NCBI GenBank assembly: GCA_021613535.1
Contig: CP075492.1
Span: 7,564,001 to 7,628,000 of the forward strand
From: Adineta vaga
Lineage: Eukaryota > Rotifera
DNA: 64,000 nucleotides
Direction of reading: 5' to 3'
The position numbers were made by a program, and so were the translations under genes. This document shows positions 1-11,574 of the stretch, piece after piece (the stretch's first letter is position 1; every line of letters starts with the position of its first letter). The notes under the pieces were generated by a model, which saw only the letters and a list, made by a program, of their open reading frames with translations, was not told the DNA's origin and made no database searches.

Positions 1-133
1 TACTTATATCGTTCATATGTGACTAGACGATTTGTGATCGTTCTTCTTCTTTTTTCTTCTCGTCGTAGCTTTAAATAGAAACGTAGTTTTCATCATTCGA
101 TATTTATTTCTTGCGAACTAAAGTATTTTAATC

Positions 134-415
134 ATGTCATTTCAAGCTCCTTGCGATCGTCCAAATGCATCACCATTGGATAGACGTGGAACTGGTGCGT
201 ATAATATCAATGCTGGTATTGATTCAAGTATAATTAGCGATCCAGCACATCGTGGTACATTATCAACACCAGAATTGGAAGCTATTCATAAATCCGAAGG
301 TTATAAACAAGCCATGAAACATCAAGACGAAGATGATATTGAATTATCTGCTAAAATGAAATATATGTATCAAGCACAGAAACACGATGAACAACGAGAA
401 AAACGTGATAGATAA
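134..415 (+). CDS. Small uncharacterised hydrophilic protein, 93 aa
   Basis: Single-exon reading frame from an ATG at 134 to a TAA, with a canonical AATAAA poly(A) signal 64 bp downstream, so it looks like a complete small gene. The product is rich in charged residues. Its N-terminal half is Gly/Ser/Asn/Pro-rich and its C-terminal third is a Lys/Glu/Gln-rich, probably helical segment. No signal peptide, membrane segment or recognisable domain is visible. I do not recognise the family. The upstream 130 bp is pyrimidine-rich and could be a 5' UTR. Any function would be a guess. Confidence 0.6.
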   Translation: MSFQAPCDRPNASPLDRRGTGAYNINAGIDSSIISDPAHRGTLSTPELEAIHKSEGYKQAMKHQDEDDIELSAKMKYMYQAQKHDEQREKRDR

Positions 416-478
416 CTTCTTTTTTTTTCTTTTTCAAAGTAGTCCTTGTCTGTATTTTATTATGTAATCATCGATATG

Positions 479-484
479 AATAAA
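479..484 (+). promoter_or_regulatory. Poly(A) signal AATAAA of the 93-aa gene
   Basis: Exact AATAAA hexamer 64 bp after the stop codon of the small gene at 134-415, ahead of the next gene on the same strand. Confidence 0.55.
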
Positions 485-656
485 GATTAGCTTCTTATGA
501 AAGGATAGAACGAAAGAAAGAAAAAGATGTGGCAGTATAGTAGCGTATTACATGTGTTGATTATCTTAATAAGATGGAAATGTGTTTGTGACGTGGACAT
601 TTGTTTGTTATTTGTTGATAACTGTGCCAGAAAAGGAAACGCTATATATCTTAAGA

Positions 657-1403
657 ATGCTTCAACGAATAATTCTTGTTTATGGATGGATATTTTTTCT
701 TCAAATTGGAGAAGCAGTTAAAGAAATCATCGTAGAAAAACCTTTTTATCTTCGTGCTCGTGTTCATGATTCTCAAACGGCTAGTGTTCTCTTTGAAATT
801 GCTCGAGAAAATGATCAACGAGCATGTCATAACTACAAATTTACTATTCGTCGAAATCGAGAACCATTATACTCGATGCCCGAACAAAATTTAACATTTT
901 GGAGAAATTCATTGGAATTAAAACATTTAGATGCTGGTGAATATCGTATCTGCGCATTTATTTGTTCCGAACATTTACCACAAACAAATATGCGTCTTTC
1001 TCATCAACAAAAAAATCGTTCATTACCAATATCAGCTTGTGTAAATATTCACGCCTATCGATCACATTTTCTTATTTTAACACTTTATATACTTGTATTT
1101 ATTTTTTTGACTTTCTCACAAATTGTGTTTACATTACGAAAACGTGAATTTCGAGCACGAATTAAGTCTGCACTAGTTGAAGTAGAAAGTACGTTACAAA
1201 AATGGCGAAATATTCAAACACCATCAGCATCAGTTGATCATGCACAATCATATTCAATTCTTCAAAGTCTTGTTACATTACCCGCATCACCTATTGATCA
1301 TTCAAAAACGTCTTCATCACTTCAACCAACTACGCAATATGACCATCGATTATCACATCCCATTATTTTTCATATCGAAAATTCCACCTTAGAAATCCCC
1401 TAG
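657..1403 (+). CDS. Single-pass type I membrane protein, possibly FNIII-like ectodomain
   Basis: About 248 aa from the ATG at 657. I chose this start because it opens a good signal peptide (basic start, then a hydrophobic stretch ending near IGEA); an in-frame upstream extension also begins with a hydrophobic stretch but fits a signal peptide less well. The ectodomain of about 115 residues contains an LDAGEYRICAF segment like the G strand of a fibronectin III or Ig-like fold, with several Cys. One transmembrane helix follows around residues 140-162, then a cytoplasmic tail rich in Ser/Thr/His. An AATAAA lies at 1438. The gene converges on SNRNP200. I do not recognise a named family; the fold assignment is inference. 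Confidence 0.6.
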   Translation: MLQRIILVYGWIFFLQIGEAVKEIIVEKPFYLRARVHDSQTASVLFEIARENDQRACHNYKFTIRRNREPLYSMPEQNLTFWRNSLELKHLDAGEYRICAFICSEHLPQTNMRLSHQQKNRSLPISACVNIHAYRSHFLILTLYILVFIFLTFSQIVFTLRKREFRARIKSALVEVESTLQKWRNIQTPSASVDHAQSYSILQSLVTLPASPIDHSKTSSSLQPTTQYDHRLSHPIIFHIENSTLEIP

Positions 1404-1437
1404 TCGCATCTCAATATCGGTAGTGTTTTATCTTTAG

Positions 1438-1443
1438 AATAAA
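1438..1443 (+). promoter_or_regulatory. Poly(A) signal of the type I membrane protein gene
   Basis: AATAAA 35 bp past the stop codon at 1403, in the short space before the convergent SNRNP200 gene. Confidence 0.55.
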
Positions 1444-1609
1444 ATCGTTTATTTTTGAAGTTAATGAAAGAAATTGATCTATATTAGTTCCTTCTCGTTT
1501 TTATTTCGAGGTAATTTCATTACAAGTACATGACGACGACAACAACAACAACAAAAAGAAAAGTAGTAGTAGGAGGAAAAAGAAGAGAAAAAAACAGAAG
1601 TGTCAATCA

Positions 1610-4600
1610 TTATTTCATATCGACATCATGATTTGAACCTTTGTGAACGTCAATAGAGAATTTATATTCATGATCACAACCCATATAAGCATCCGACATA
1701 AGATAAAGAATGTAATTATGTGTACCAGCGGATGGAGCAGTAAAATCTAAGACAACATCAGCTTTTTGTTGTAAAGTTAAACGTTTAATTGATATTAATG
1801 CATTGGTTTTCAATTCACCAATAACTAACCACCAACCTTCTTCACGTTTTTGTGGAAATAATGGTGCTATAACTGGACCAGAAACTTCATCAACACGTTC
1901 TAATGAAACATTAACATTGACTGTACTACCCGAAGTGACATCGTCTTTATCAGGTACTTCATAGGATACTTCAATATTTGGATAACGATTACAGAAACGA
2001 GCAACATCAGCTAATTTTGATGTACTTAATTTAAGTAAATCAACACGATCTTCATCTTGCATTTCCATTAAATCAAATACAGTTTCGATTTTCTTTTCTG
2101 TACATCGTTGAATAATTTCTGATGTAAAATGTGGTAATTGTTTTAAAAACGAATCTTTATTCCACATGGCTTGTGTAATCATTTGTGCTAATTCCATTGC
2201 TGCTAATGCAGGTGATAACCATCCATTTGAACTAAGAACATCAACACATGCTTGAATAAGTCGAATAGCTTTGATTAAAATTTCATCGGTATCCTTTTGT
2301 AATTCAGCTGATAATTGAATACGTGATAAATGTGCTTGAAGTAATAGATTTGCTTTCACATGAGGATCATTATATTTCACATTCGATAATTTATTTGGTA
2401 ATCGTGTAGAAAGCTGTTTCAAAATATTATCTTCATGATGACGAATTGGAATATGTTCGTATTCAGCAGCATTACCAATAATATCAAGTAATGTTTTGAT
2501 CTTTGCTTTAGCAGTTAATGATTTACTGAATAATTCAATTGTTCGATAATTAATATAATAATAGGCAGCAATCATACCAAGATTTAATGGTGATGTATCC
2601 ATTTCATTTTCAATTGCAATACACTAGAAAGCAAACAAAGACGATGATTTATATTTGTTTTTCTTTGAAAATTTAGACTTACTTTCGATTGTTCAAGATC
2701 ACCTAATGTATTTTCAACTAATTCTGATAAATGATCGGATAAATGTCGATGTGAAACACCTTGTAAATTATAATAATTTGGATTTTGTGTCATACGTCGA
2801 TAGAGTAATGTCCATGTTAAATAATCCACAGCATCTTGTTTATTTTCAACTGTTTTCGTAACAATTTCAGCATTGAAATGATCATGTAAACAATGATCAA
2901 GATGAGATTCCACAGGTAATGGTTCATAAAGAAATTTTTTAAAGAAATCCTTTTTTGAAGTTAAACACATGAGAACAACTTTAGCATCATTCTCTTTTAA
3001 TGGTCGATTAGCTCGACCAATCATTTGTAAAACATCAACAATTGGATAATCATCATATGTATGATCTTGTCCATTGTAATATTGAGTATCCATAATAATA
3101 ACCAAATATGAATAGAGATTTAATGTCCATAACATACTACGTGAAACAATACAAACTTGGAGAGCACCAGCTGTATATAATTCTTCAATAATTGTACGAT
3201 CTTTATGATTTAAACCCTCATGTAAATAGGCAACGCCTCGTGGTACAATTTCTTTCAATGTTTGATCTTCAAGTTCATTTGTAAATGGTTCAATCTCAGA
3301 TGCCGATATATGTAAAAATCGATCTTGTTTTTGTTCAGCAGCAGCAAATGTTAAGATATCAATAGCTGTCATACGTGATAATTTACGTGATGGAACGAAA
3401 ACAATCACTGGTTGAATAGGCGAATGACGATTAATAGCTTGATAAACAGGTTTTGCCATTGCAATTAAACGTGATGCATTATGTGTCATATTAAAACCTT
3501 GAATATGTAATTCAAGTTGAACTGGTCGAACACTTGGCCGGAAATTGAATGTAGCACTGGTACTACAACCAAGCCATTGAGCAATATCTTTGGCATTAAG
3601 TATCGATGTAGACATGGCAACTATACGAATGTTACGACCAATTTGTGAACTCATATAACGCATACGAGAACAGATTATTTCCAGAACAGGTCCATCATCC
3701 GAACCAATTACATGTAAATCATCGACAATGAATAAATTAACATTTTGAACATTTTTTCTTTGTTTCCATCGACGTGACAGAATATCCCATTTTTCTGGTG
3801 TTGAAATAATGATATTTCCTTTAGCAATTAACTTCAAATCTGTTGCTGTTTCTCCCGTAAGTAAAACAACTGTTCGACCAATTGTACTAAAACGTCGATG
3901 CCAATCTTGTCGAACTAATTCAGCTAATTCTTCTTTCGGTGTAACATAGACACATTTCGGTTCAGGATTTTCTTTTAATTTTTCAGCCGAAAATAATCTT
4001 AACATTGCAAATTCGGCACAGATTGTTTTCCCACAACCAGTTGAAGCACCCAAAAATACATTATCATCAGAATTATATAATGTATTAAAGACTTGTGTTT
4101 GAATTCCATTGAAGTATTTAAAATCATATAATTCTTCATAATTCACATTTCGTAATGCATTCACCGGTAAAGGTTGAAGATCTAGAAGTTCTGTTGGGGC
4201 TGGATGTTTTTCAGGTAGGATTAAATGACGAAATGATACAGCTACTTGACTTTCTGAAGCAATCCATTTATCCGATATAACACGAATGAAATATTGTGGT
4301 GGTAAAGTTTCAAAGACTGGTGCGAAGAATTTTACATAATGATCATCTTCACAATATTTTCTAAAACACAAAAAACGTCGAAATATTGATTTGCTTAAAA
4401 TAATATAGAACTTACTTTTTCAGAAGGAAATATTCATGATGAAGTAAGATTTCAGAATCGACATCTTCTACTAAAATCCAAAAAGGTTCAGCCATGCCAT
4501 GAATTTTATCATCCCATTGAAAATCTGGCGTGATTGTTAATTGAACTTCTAATGTGGATCGTGTAATAGGTAGAACATGTACATTTAATTCAAGTTTAGG

Positions 4601-7600
4601 AACATGATGAATATATTTGTAGATAGTTTTACCAACTTTTGGTGCACGAACCAATTCACCTATCTCAGGCGCATCCAAATCATAAAATCGATCCCATGAA
4701 ATATTTTTCTTTTCAATTTTTCGAATAATTTCTTCAGGAATCTTCTTAAATTGTCGTAATGGACACATACTTTGCCACATTCGTTTATCAATCATTTTCG
4801 ATAAATTTATTGTTTTATCTACTAATTGTGCCCAACCTCGTAGAAGTACCATTTCAAAAATAGCTCGCATCAATCGTCCTGCACTTTGAGTTATATAAAC
4901 CATATCTGACATTAATGCAAAACCATCAAGTTTCAATTGTGAAATATATGCTTGTAAAAGAACATTGATTTTCGCACTTGGTTCATCAATACTTTCTTTA
5001 ACAGGTATTGGTACACGTTCAAGTAATTTTTGTAGTTCAATTTTTTCTTCTTCTCGAACAGTTATATGACGAAATTCGGATGAGAGAGAAAATATACGAA
5101 ATAAGTCAATTTCACTAAGTGTTGGCTTTAATAATTGATTGTACATAGCAATTGTTTCATGTGTACAATAATAATGACTTGCAATGCGACCATGTTCGGT
5201 GGCTTGAAAATTACCAGTTTTACGATCATAACGAATAAGATGAGCTTTATCTAATTGTATAGCAGCAGAATGAATTAAATCTAAACGTCGTTGAAGAAGA
5301 TATTTATCAACTACTAATGATTCATTTGAAACACCATATAATTGCGGTTCTTTTATCATTCGAACATATAAATAAGTATAACTAAGCCATTCAGCTGCTT
5401 CACGAATATTTTGAACTGTACCAAGAACAATTTCTGCATTGAGATTATCGACTAATTTTGAAATCATTTGACTTTCAATTGGAAGTTGTTGATTCATTAA
5501 TGATAAATAGTATTGTAATTCATTATGACTTGTAATTAAAATACCTTGACCACGTGTATCATATTGTGGACGACCTGCACGACCAAGCATTTGCATCACA
5601 TCGAGTGCACCTAATTCAGTCCATCGACCTTTTTCAGGACTATAAACTTGTGTACCTTTAATAATAACTGTATGTGCTGGAAGATTAACACCCCAAGCAA
5701 GTGTTGCTGTAGATACAAGTACTTGAATGTGTCGTTCAGCAAAAAGATCTTCGACTAAAGTACGATCAGCTCGATTCATACCAGCATGATGAATAGCAAA
5801 GGAATATGGAAAAAGATCTTTTAATTCCAAATTTTTCGTTTGTTCAGCTTCAGTTCGAAGAATTTCTTGAGAAGCAGAACCGTCTTTGAGAAATGCGCCA
5901 ATCGTATCCTTTTCTAAGCATGCATCTCGTATAGCTCGTGCTGTTTTTCCTGTTTCTTTTCGAGAATGAACGAAAACAAGAACCTATCAAAATAAAGTGA
6001 ATGAACAATGAAAACTTTAGAATTGAAAAACAACTAGCTAGTTAATCTTACTTGATTTTTTCCTGCATGTTCCATAATCTTATCATAGACAAGATCATTC
6101 ATTATTTGAAATCGTTTGATAGCTTTCTTTTCTGTAATACCAATATATTGTTGTTCAAGTGGTACAGGTCGAAAACTGTTATCGAAATGAAATAAACCTT
6201 CACGTTTAACATTTAAAAATGTAGCTACATCTTCATAATTTGGTAATGTGGCACTTAAACCAACGAAACGAACAGCATCTTGTGTAGTTTCAATGGTACG
6301 AATGGTTCGTGCAATGATTGCTTCAAGCACAGGACCGCGATCATCATGTAAAAGATGCACTTCATCAAGAATAATTAAACGAACTAATTGAGTAAAGGAA
6401 CGTTCACCACCTTTACGAGTGATAATATCCCATTTTTCAGGTGTACACACGATTAATTGAGTTTCATTGATTTGTTCACGGGATAATTGATGATCACCGG
6501 TTAATTCAGCGACTTTTAATCCGAATGGATTTAAACGTTTTGTAAAATTTCCAACAACTTCTTGGACAAGTGATCTCATTGGAGCAACATAAATCATTTT
6601 AAATTCATCTACATTAATCGTTCCATCAGACATCACATGTTTACCAATTTCACGTAAAATACAAAGTAAAGCAACATTAGTTTTACCAGCACCGGTAGGA
6701 GCACATAGAAGAATATTCTCATCGGATTCTAATGTTGCTTTAACCATACGTGTTTGAATACGATTCAAAACTTTGTAACCTTCGAATGCTGGTTGAGCGT
6801 ACTTTGGTAAATTGGAAATTGGATAGAGAATCTCGCCGGGATCGAGTGCTGATTGTTTTAAAGCAGGCACATGAACTTCTTCGTATCCTTTCTTCTGTAT
6901 ACGAAATGAACCATCAGGTAATCGACAACTTTTATTGGCCATAAAATGACTTCCTTGAACAAATGTTAAATCTTCTAAATTCACGACATGTTGTGGATTG
7001 TTCGATGTCTAGAAAAAAGAAGAAAAATCAATTTTCCTAAAATTTAAATGCATCTTTTTATTTTACTTCAACAGTTTCGATTTCCATTTCTTCTTGATTA
7101 CCATCGTCAGCACGATGTTTTTTCGATGATACACGACGATCACGATCATCCTATTGATTGCAAAAAGAAAACAAAGATAAAAGTATTTCACGATACAAAA
7201 ATAAAAACAAGAGACTAACTTGAGCTGTATCATTTCGATCAGTTTCTGATAATGCTTGTAAAATCCAAACTAATTCGGGATCATTGCGCATTTTTTCTTC
7301 TATCTTAGCTTTTTCAGAAGCACTTTGTGAAGAAAGAAGTAATGTACAATAAAGAACTAAAAGAAAAATAGATCAATCAATTTCTATGATTAACTCTTTC
7401 ATTTCGACATCGAAACTTACTCATATGTTTATTTGTTGTTAAAGTTTTAATGAAATCAAATTGTTCATAACCAAGTAAGATAACAAGTTGATTTTCTAAT
7501 TCACGATCATCTGATGCTGTTTGAAGAATTTCCAAAACTTCTTGTGCTTTTAATTTTGCATCTGTTGCTTCGGCATAAACTTTACTTAAATTTCGTTGTA

Positions 7601-8768
7601 ACCAAAAGGCATCAATTGAATGTGGTTGTAGACCTTTACTTGGACGGGAGAAATCATCACTTGTACCCTAATAAAGAAGAGTTTCGATTACTATGTTTAA
7701 TATAAGATTTTGCTAAGAACTACTCTACAAAAATAGATGGAACTTTGTGAAACATCTGAATCGGAAAAATAAGATGGAAATAGTTGTTTCTAATTGTGAC
7801 TCATGATATGTTGTGTATGATGATCTGTACTGAAGCAATTATTGAAAAATACGTACCGATTTATTGACATTTTTTTCTTGGATCGTATAATCCATGTTGG
7901 CTTCTTCACCTTCAGATAAATCTCCGTCATCATCTCGTACTTCATCATCATCACCTTGATCTTCATTATCTGAATCATCAAATCCAACATTGACACCATA
8001 TGTTTCATCAATTTCATCACCTAAAACAAAGCAAAGATAATTAATATCTATCAACATTGTTTTTTTTTCTTCTATTCAACAAACCATCTTTTCCACTTTT
8101 GTCATCAATTGTCCAATCGGAGATTTTCTTTCCAAGATTGATGAGAAATGCAAAGCGTTGTTCAGGAATTTTCGTGCTTAATAATGCTTCAATTTCATTC
8201 TTACGATCTTTATCACGTAGTTTATCATTTTTCAATAAGATTAATATTTCATCAGCTGCACCACAGAGAATACTTCGTGCTTGATCACCAATAGCTTCTT
8301 GTATGAAACCAAGTAAAACTTCATAGGTCTGTTTTGTTTCTTGCGTTTTTGGTCGATACAATATACTTGATGCATCATCGGCTGCATCATCAAGTAATGT
8401 TTGTCCTTTAAATCGTCCAACATCGTATTTTGACGCATGATCATCATCTTTTTTTTGTTTTCTATGGAAAAAGAAACAAGATTAAGTCTAAATACAAAAC
8501 AATAAAATCGTTCTACGTACTTATTACTACGTTCTGGTCGTGTACGTTGAGCACGATCACCCATTTTAGTACCTTTCAGATGAGTTGAAAGCGATAAAAC
8601 TTCACCGGTAGCTTCGTTACGTCCCCGCCGATCAATTAAAGATTTATCTGCTTGTAGGACTAGATTGGAATTCTAAATTCAAGAAAACTTTTTAGTAGAG
8701 TTCATACATTCGTCGTTACTTACCGCTTTATATTCATACTGTGCACGACGAGCAGTTTCATCGGCCAT
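1610..8768 (-). CDS. SNRNP200: U5 snRNP 200 kDa helicase (Brr2), 11 exons
   Basis: Brr2 is the spliceosomal Ski2-like RNA helicase that unwinds U4/U6. Exons (transcript order): 8768-8724, 8672-8521, 8461-8085, 8020-7857, 7667-7421, 7356-7220, 7150-7067, 7008-6052, 5983-4416, 4360-2683, 2623-1610; all phases join, giving about 2,140 aa, close to the human protein as recalled (about 2,136). The N-terminus keeps the NSNLVLQAD and DETYGVNV landmarks. Cassette 1 has intact Walker A (APTGAGKT), DEVH, SATLPN and QMLGRAGRP motifs, followed by a Sec63-like region. Cassette 2 has [13 protein letters not shown] in place of DEVH and a degenerate motif V, then a second Sec63-like region. This fits an active first cassette and a regulatory second one. 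Confidence 0.97.
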
Positions 8769-9796
8769 CGTTTACGTCAATAATCTAGAAATTGAGCAAA
8801 ATACGTAGTTATTTCACTCTATGAAATTTCACGTAGATTATTTCAAAATAACTCTGTCATAATAAATGCAGATGCAGTGCAATGCAAGATAGTATTAACA
8901 AAGAAAGTGAAACTTCATTGGAGAGGTCAAGATCGATTCAGTTGCCGGTTTATAACTTCATAACGTACACGCACGACATCTATCAATGCTCTCTTTCTGT
9001 TCAATAGATCTGAATATCAACGTAGGATATCGGTATATTGCAATCAACACAACACAGAAAACTTGTCCTTTTCGCAATATCAAATACAGTATTCAATGTT
9101 ATTTTTTTGAATCAATAAGTCATTGTGTTGTCTAATAGATTGAAGTCATCGATTTTACTTAGCGAAATATTTTCTTAATTTTCATTAGCTTTCCATTTAT
9201 ACACACTTCGAGATTTCATACTGCATGAATAATCTTCTTAACTGACACATATACTTCATCAATAGGTTATAAAACTATGTAAGTGTCATTAATTGACGAA
9301 ATTTATATCAAAAGAAAAAGTGGTACTTATAAATCTGAAGGTTATTCCTTTTACATTTACCTATTATGATGTCTTTTTTTCTTCGATTAATTTCACTACT
9401 GCATTATTAACAAGAGAGAAAAAAAGGAGAACACTATCCTAGAACGAGACAATCATCGTCGGTATTCTCTCTTTCTTTTTTCTTTCATTTCCTTATATTC
9501 TCATTAGAAAACCTTGAACGAAAGGTCACATGATGGTATTCAGCTGTTTCTCTCTTCTTTTTTCTTCTTATATAATTATATGTATGATTATGTTGAACAT
9601 TATATAGACGAGAAAACGACAATAACATATAAAAATTAATTTCATTCGCACATTTCATTGTAGGAATATATAAGGAAATAGATGGTTCTAAAAAGAAACA
9701 AATAAAGATTAATGATTATGTAGGAACAAATGTTGCCAATATTTTGTAAACAATTTTCAAAGTAAGTTTATAGAAATACTATGAATTTTCAATCAG
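8769..9796. other. Intergenic region between divergent SNRNP200 and protease genes
   Basis: About 1 kb of AT-rich sequence between two divergently transcribed genes. It should contain both promoters and possibly the unresolved first exon of the protease (an ATG at 9730 is followed by a consensus GTAAGT donor at 9762, but its phase does not join the membrane-anchor exon). No other gene or repeat is seen. Confidence 0.5.
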
Positions 9797-11331
9797 CACT
9801 ATATCGACTCGAATTTCTTTTTGAGGACACGATTGTTGGTCATCATTGCAGTTGTAACCTTCATTATTTTACTAATTCCAGGAATTATTCTACTTCTATT
9901 AACAAGTATAAGTATGTAAATTAACTAATAGCAGAAACACATGATTGTGTACTTACGTTTCATCCCATAGAACCTTGCTTATTTATCAAATGTCATATAA
10001 AAGCTTCTCAATGTATTAATCGATGGCCATTCAAAGCACAATGTATCTGCAGTGAAGATACAACTGGCAATGGTCGAACAGTTTGTGATGGTAACTTATG
10101 TCTATGTTGTGTTTTAAAATTCTTATCTAGAAAATTTTTACTTCTTTCTTGAAGAATGTGGAATAAGATATGATGTGCCTAATGCACGTATTATTGGAGG
10201 AGAAAATGCTATTCCAAATAGTTGGCCATTTAGTGTTCTTATTCGTCAACATTACAAGAGTTTCGTTTCCATAGATGGTAAACCTTATTTAGTAAGTTAA
10301 TACTTGATTATTGATTGTGAACTTTTGTTGTTCTATCATATATAAAGATTTCACCAACGTGGATGTGCGGTGGAACATTAATTAATCATAGAACGATTTT
10401 AACTGCGGTGAGAGATTTTTTGAATGGATAATGCAACCATCATCGAATAAACTATTCTAGAGTCATTGTTTGAAAACAACCGGTGATATGTAAGTCTTAG
10501 ATAAAGATCAAAGGAGGAGATGCAGTTTCCTCTTTCATTTTATAGGTTCGAATATGAATCTTTGGAATATCCAATTATCTGGAATGATTTTTATCCAAAC
10601 ATAGAAAGTGTAAGATACAATTTCGAGAATATCTTTTTATCTGAAGTTTCTTATTTAGACAATAGAAGTAACCTTAGGTATATACGATCGTCGGAAACAA
10701 TCTGGTCAACGTCGTGTCAAAGTGATTGAAGTGATACGAGTAAATAATTTCTTTTGATTAAATAGCGAGTTTTCTTTGTTTCATTTCAGCATCCATCTTT
10801 TGATGAAAGAAATTTACATAATGATATCGCTATACTTAAACTTGCTGAATATCTTCGACCATCACGGATGCTTCAATTTGCTTGTCTATCGAACACATCT
10901 CTAGACGTTAATCTTACAGGCATTGCTGTTGGCTTTGGTGATACAATTCCAGGTGCCAATAGAGGTTATATAAACTAATAAAGGCTAAGATGTTTGTGAA
11001 AGAATTTCAATCTGATTTTTCAGGTTCACTTCTTCTTCAACAAGTTAATCTAACTATATATCCAAATGATTACTGTTCAAATGTAGCAGCATCAATAGTG
11101 AAGGATTGGAAGATGCAATTATGTTGTGGTGATCTCCTAGGTGAAAGGGACGTATGTCATGGAGACAGTGGTAGCGGTCTATATGTTGAACGAAATCTTT
11201 CGTCTATTAATCGATATACAATTGATGGTATTGTTTCGTATGGTGAACAATGTGCTACTCCAATGAAACCAAGCATTTATACACGAGTATCGAATTATAT
11301 CGATTGGATTCGAGAAAATAGTGATTTTTGA
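9797..11331 (+). CDS. Membrane-anchored trypsin-like serine protease, at least 9 exons
   Basis: Exons supported: 9797-9911, 9971-10090, 10155-10291, 10348-10407, 10461-10489, 10546-10609, 10659-10739, 10790-10952, 11024-11331; phases join throughout. The first encodes a hydrophobic helix near the N-terminus, the second a short six-cysteine linker, and the rest an S1 protease domain with an R-IIGG activation site, catalytic His in TASHC, Asp in HNDIAILKL and Ser in GDSGSG. Asp six residues before the Ser predicts trypsin-like (Lys/Arg) specificity. The layout resembles a type II transmembrane serine protease. GDSGSG replaces the usual GDSGGP. The true start codon was not found: the membrane frame has no ATG, so a 5' exon or a small lesion is missing. 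Confidence 0.85.
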
Positions 11332-11574
11332 TGTTTAAAGAAGTTGATAAAAAAAAGGATACCTATTAGCTGTTTCATCTAAAAATACCGTACTTATAGT
11401 AAGCAAATTATTTTCTACCGACATAAAATGATTCATTGTATTACTTCTCCAATAACATGCGTCTTGCAAGTTTTGTTTTCTTTTATTTTATTGGGGGAAA
11501 AAACCAAATGACTCAGGTGAATATTATTTAAATAGAAATCTAGTTGAAAATATAAAGAAAATTTATTTTAAAGA

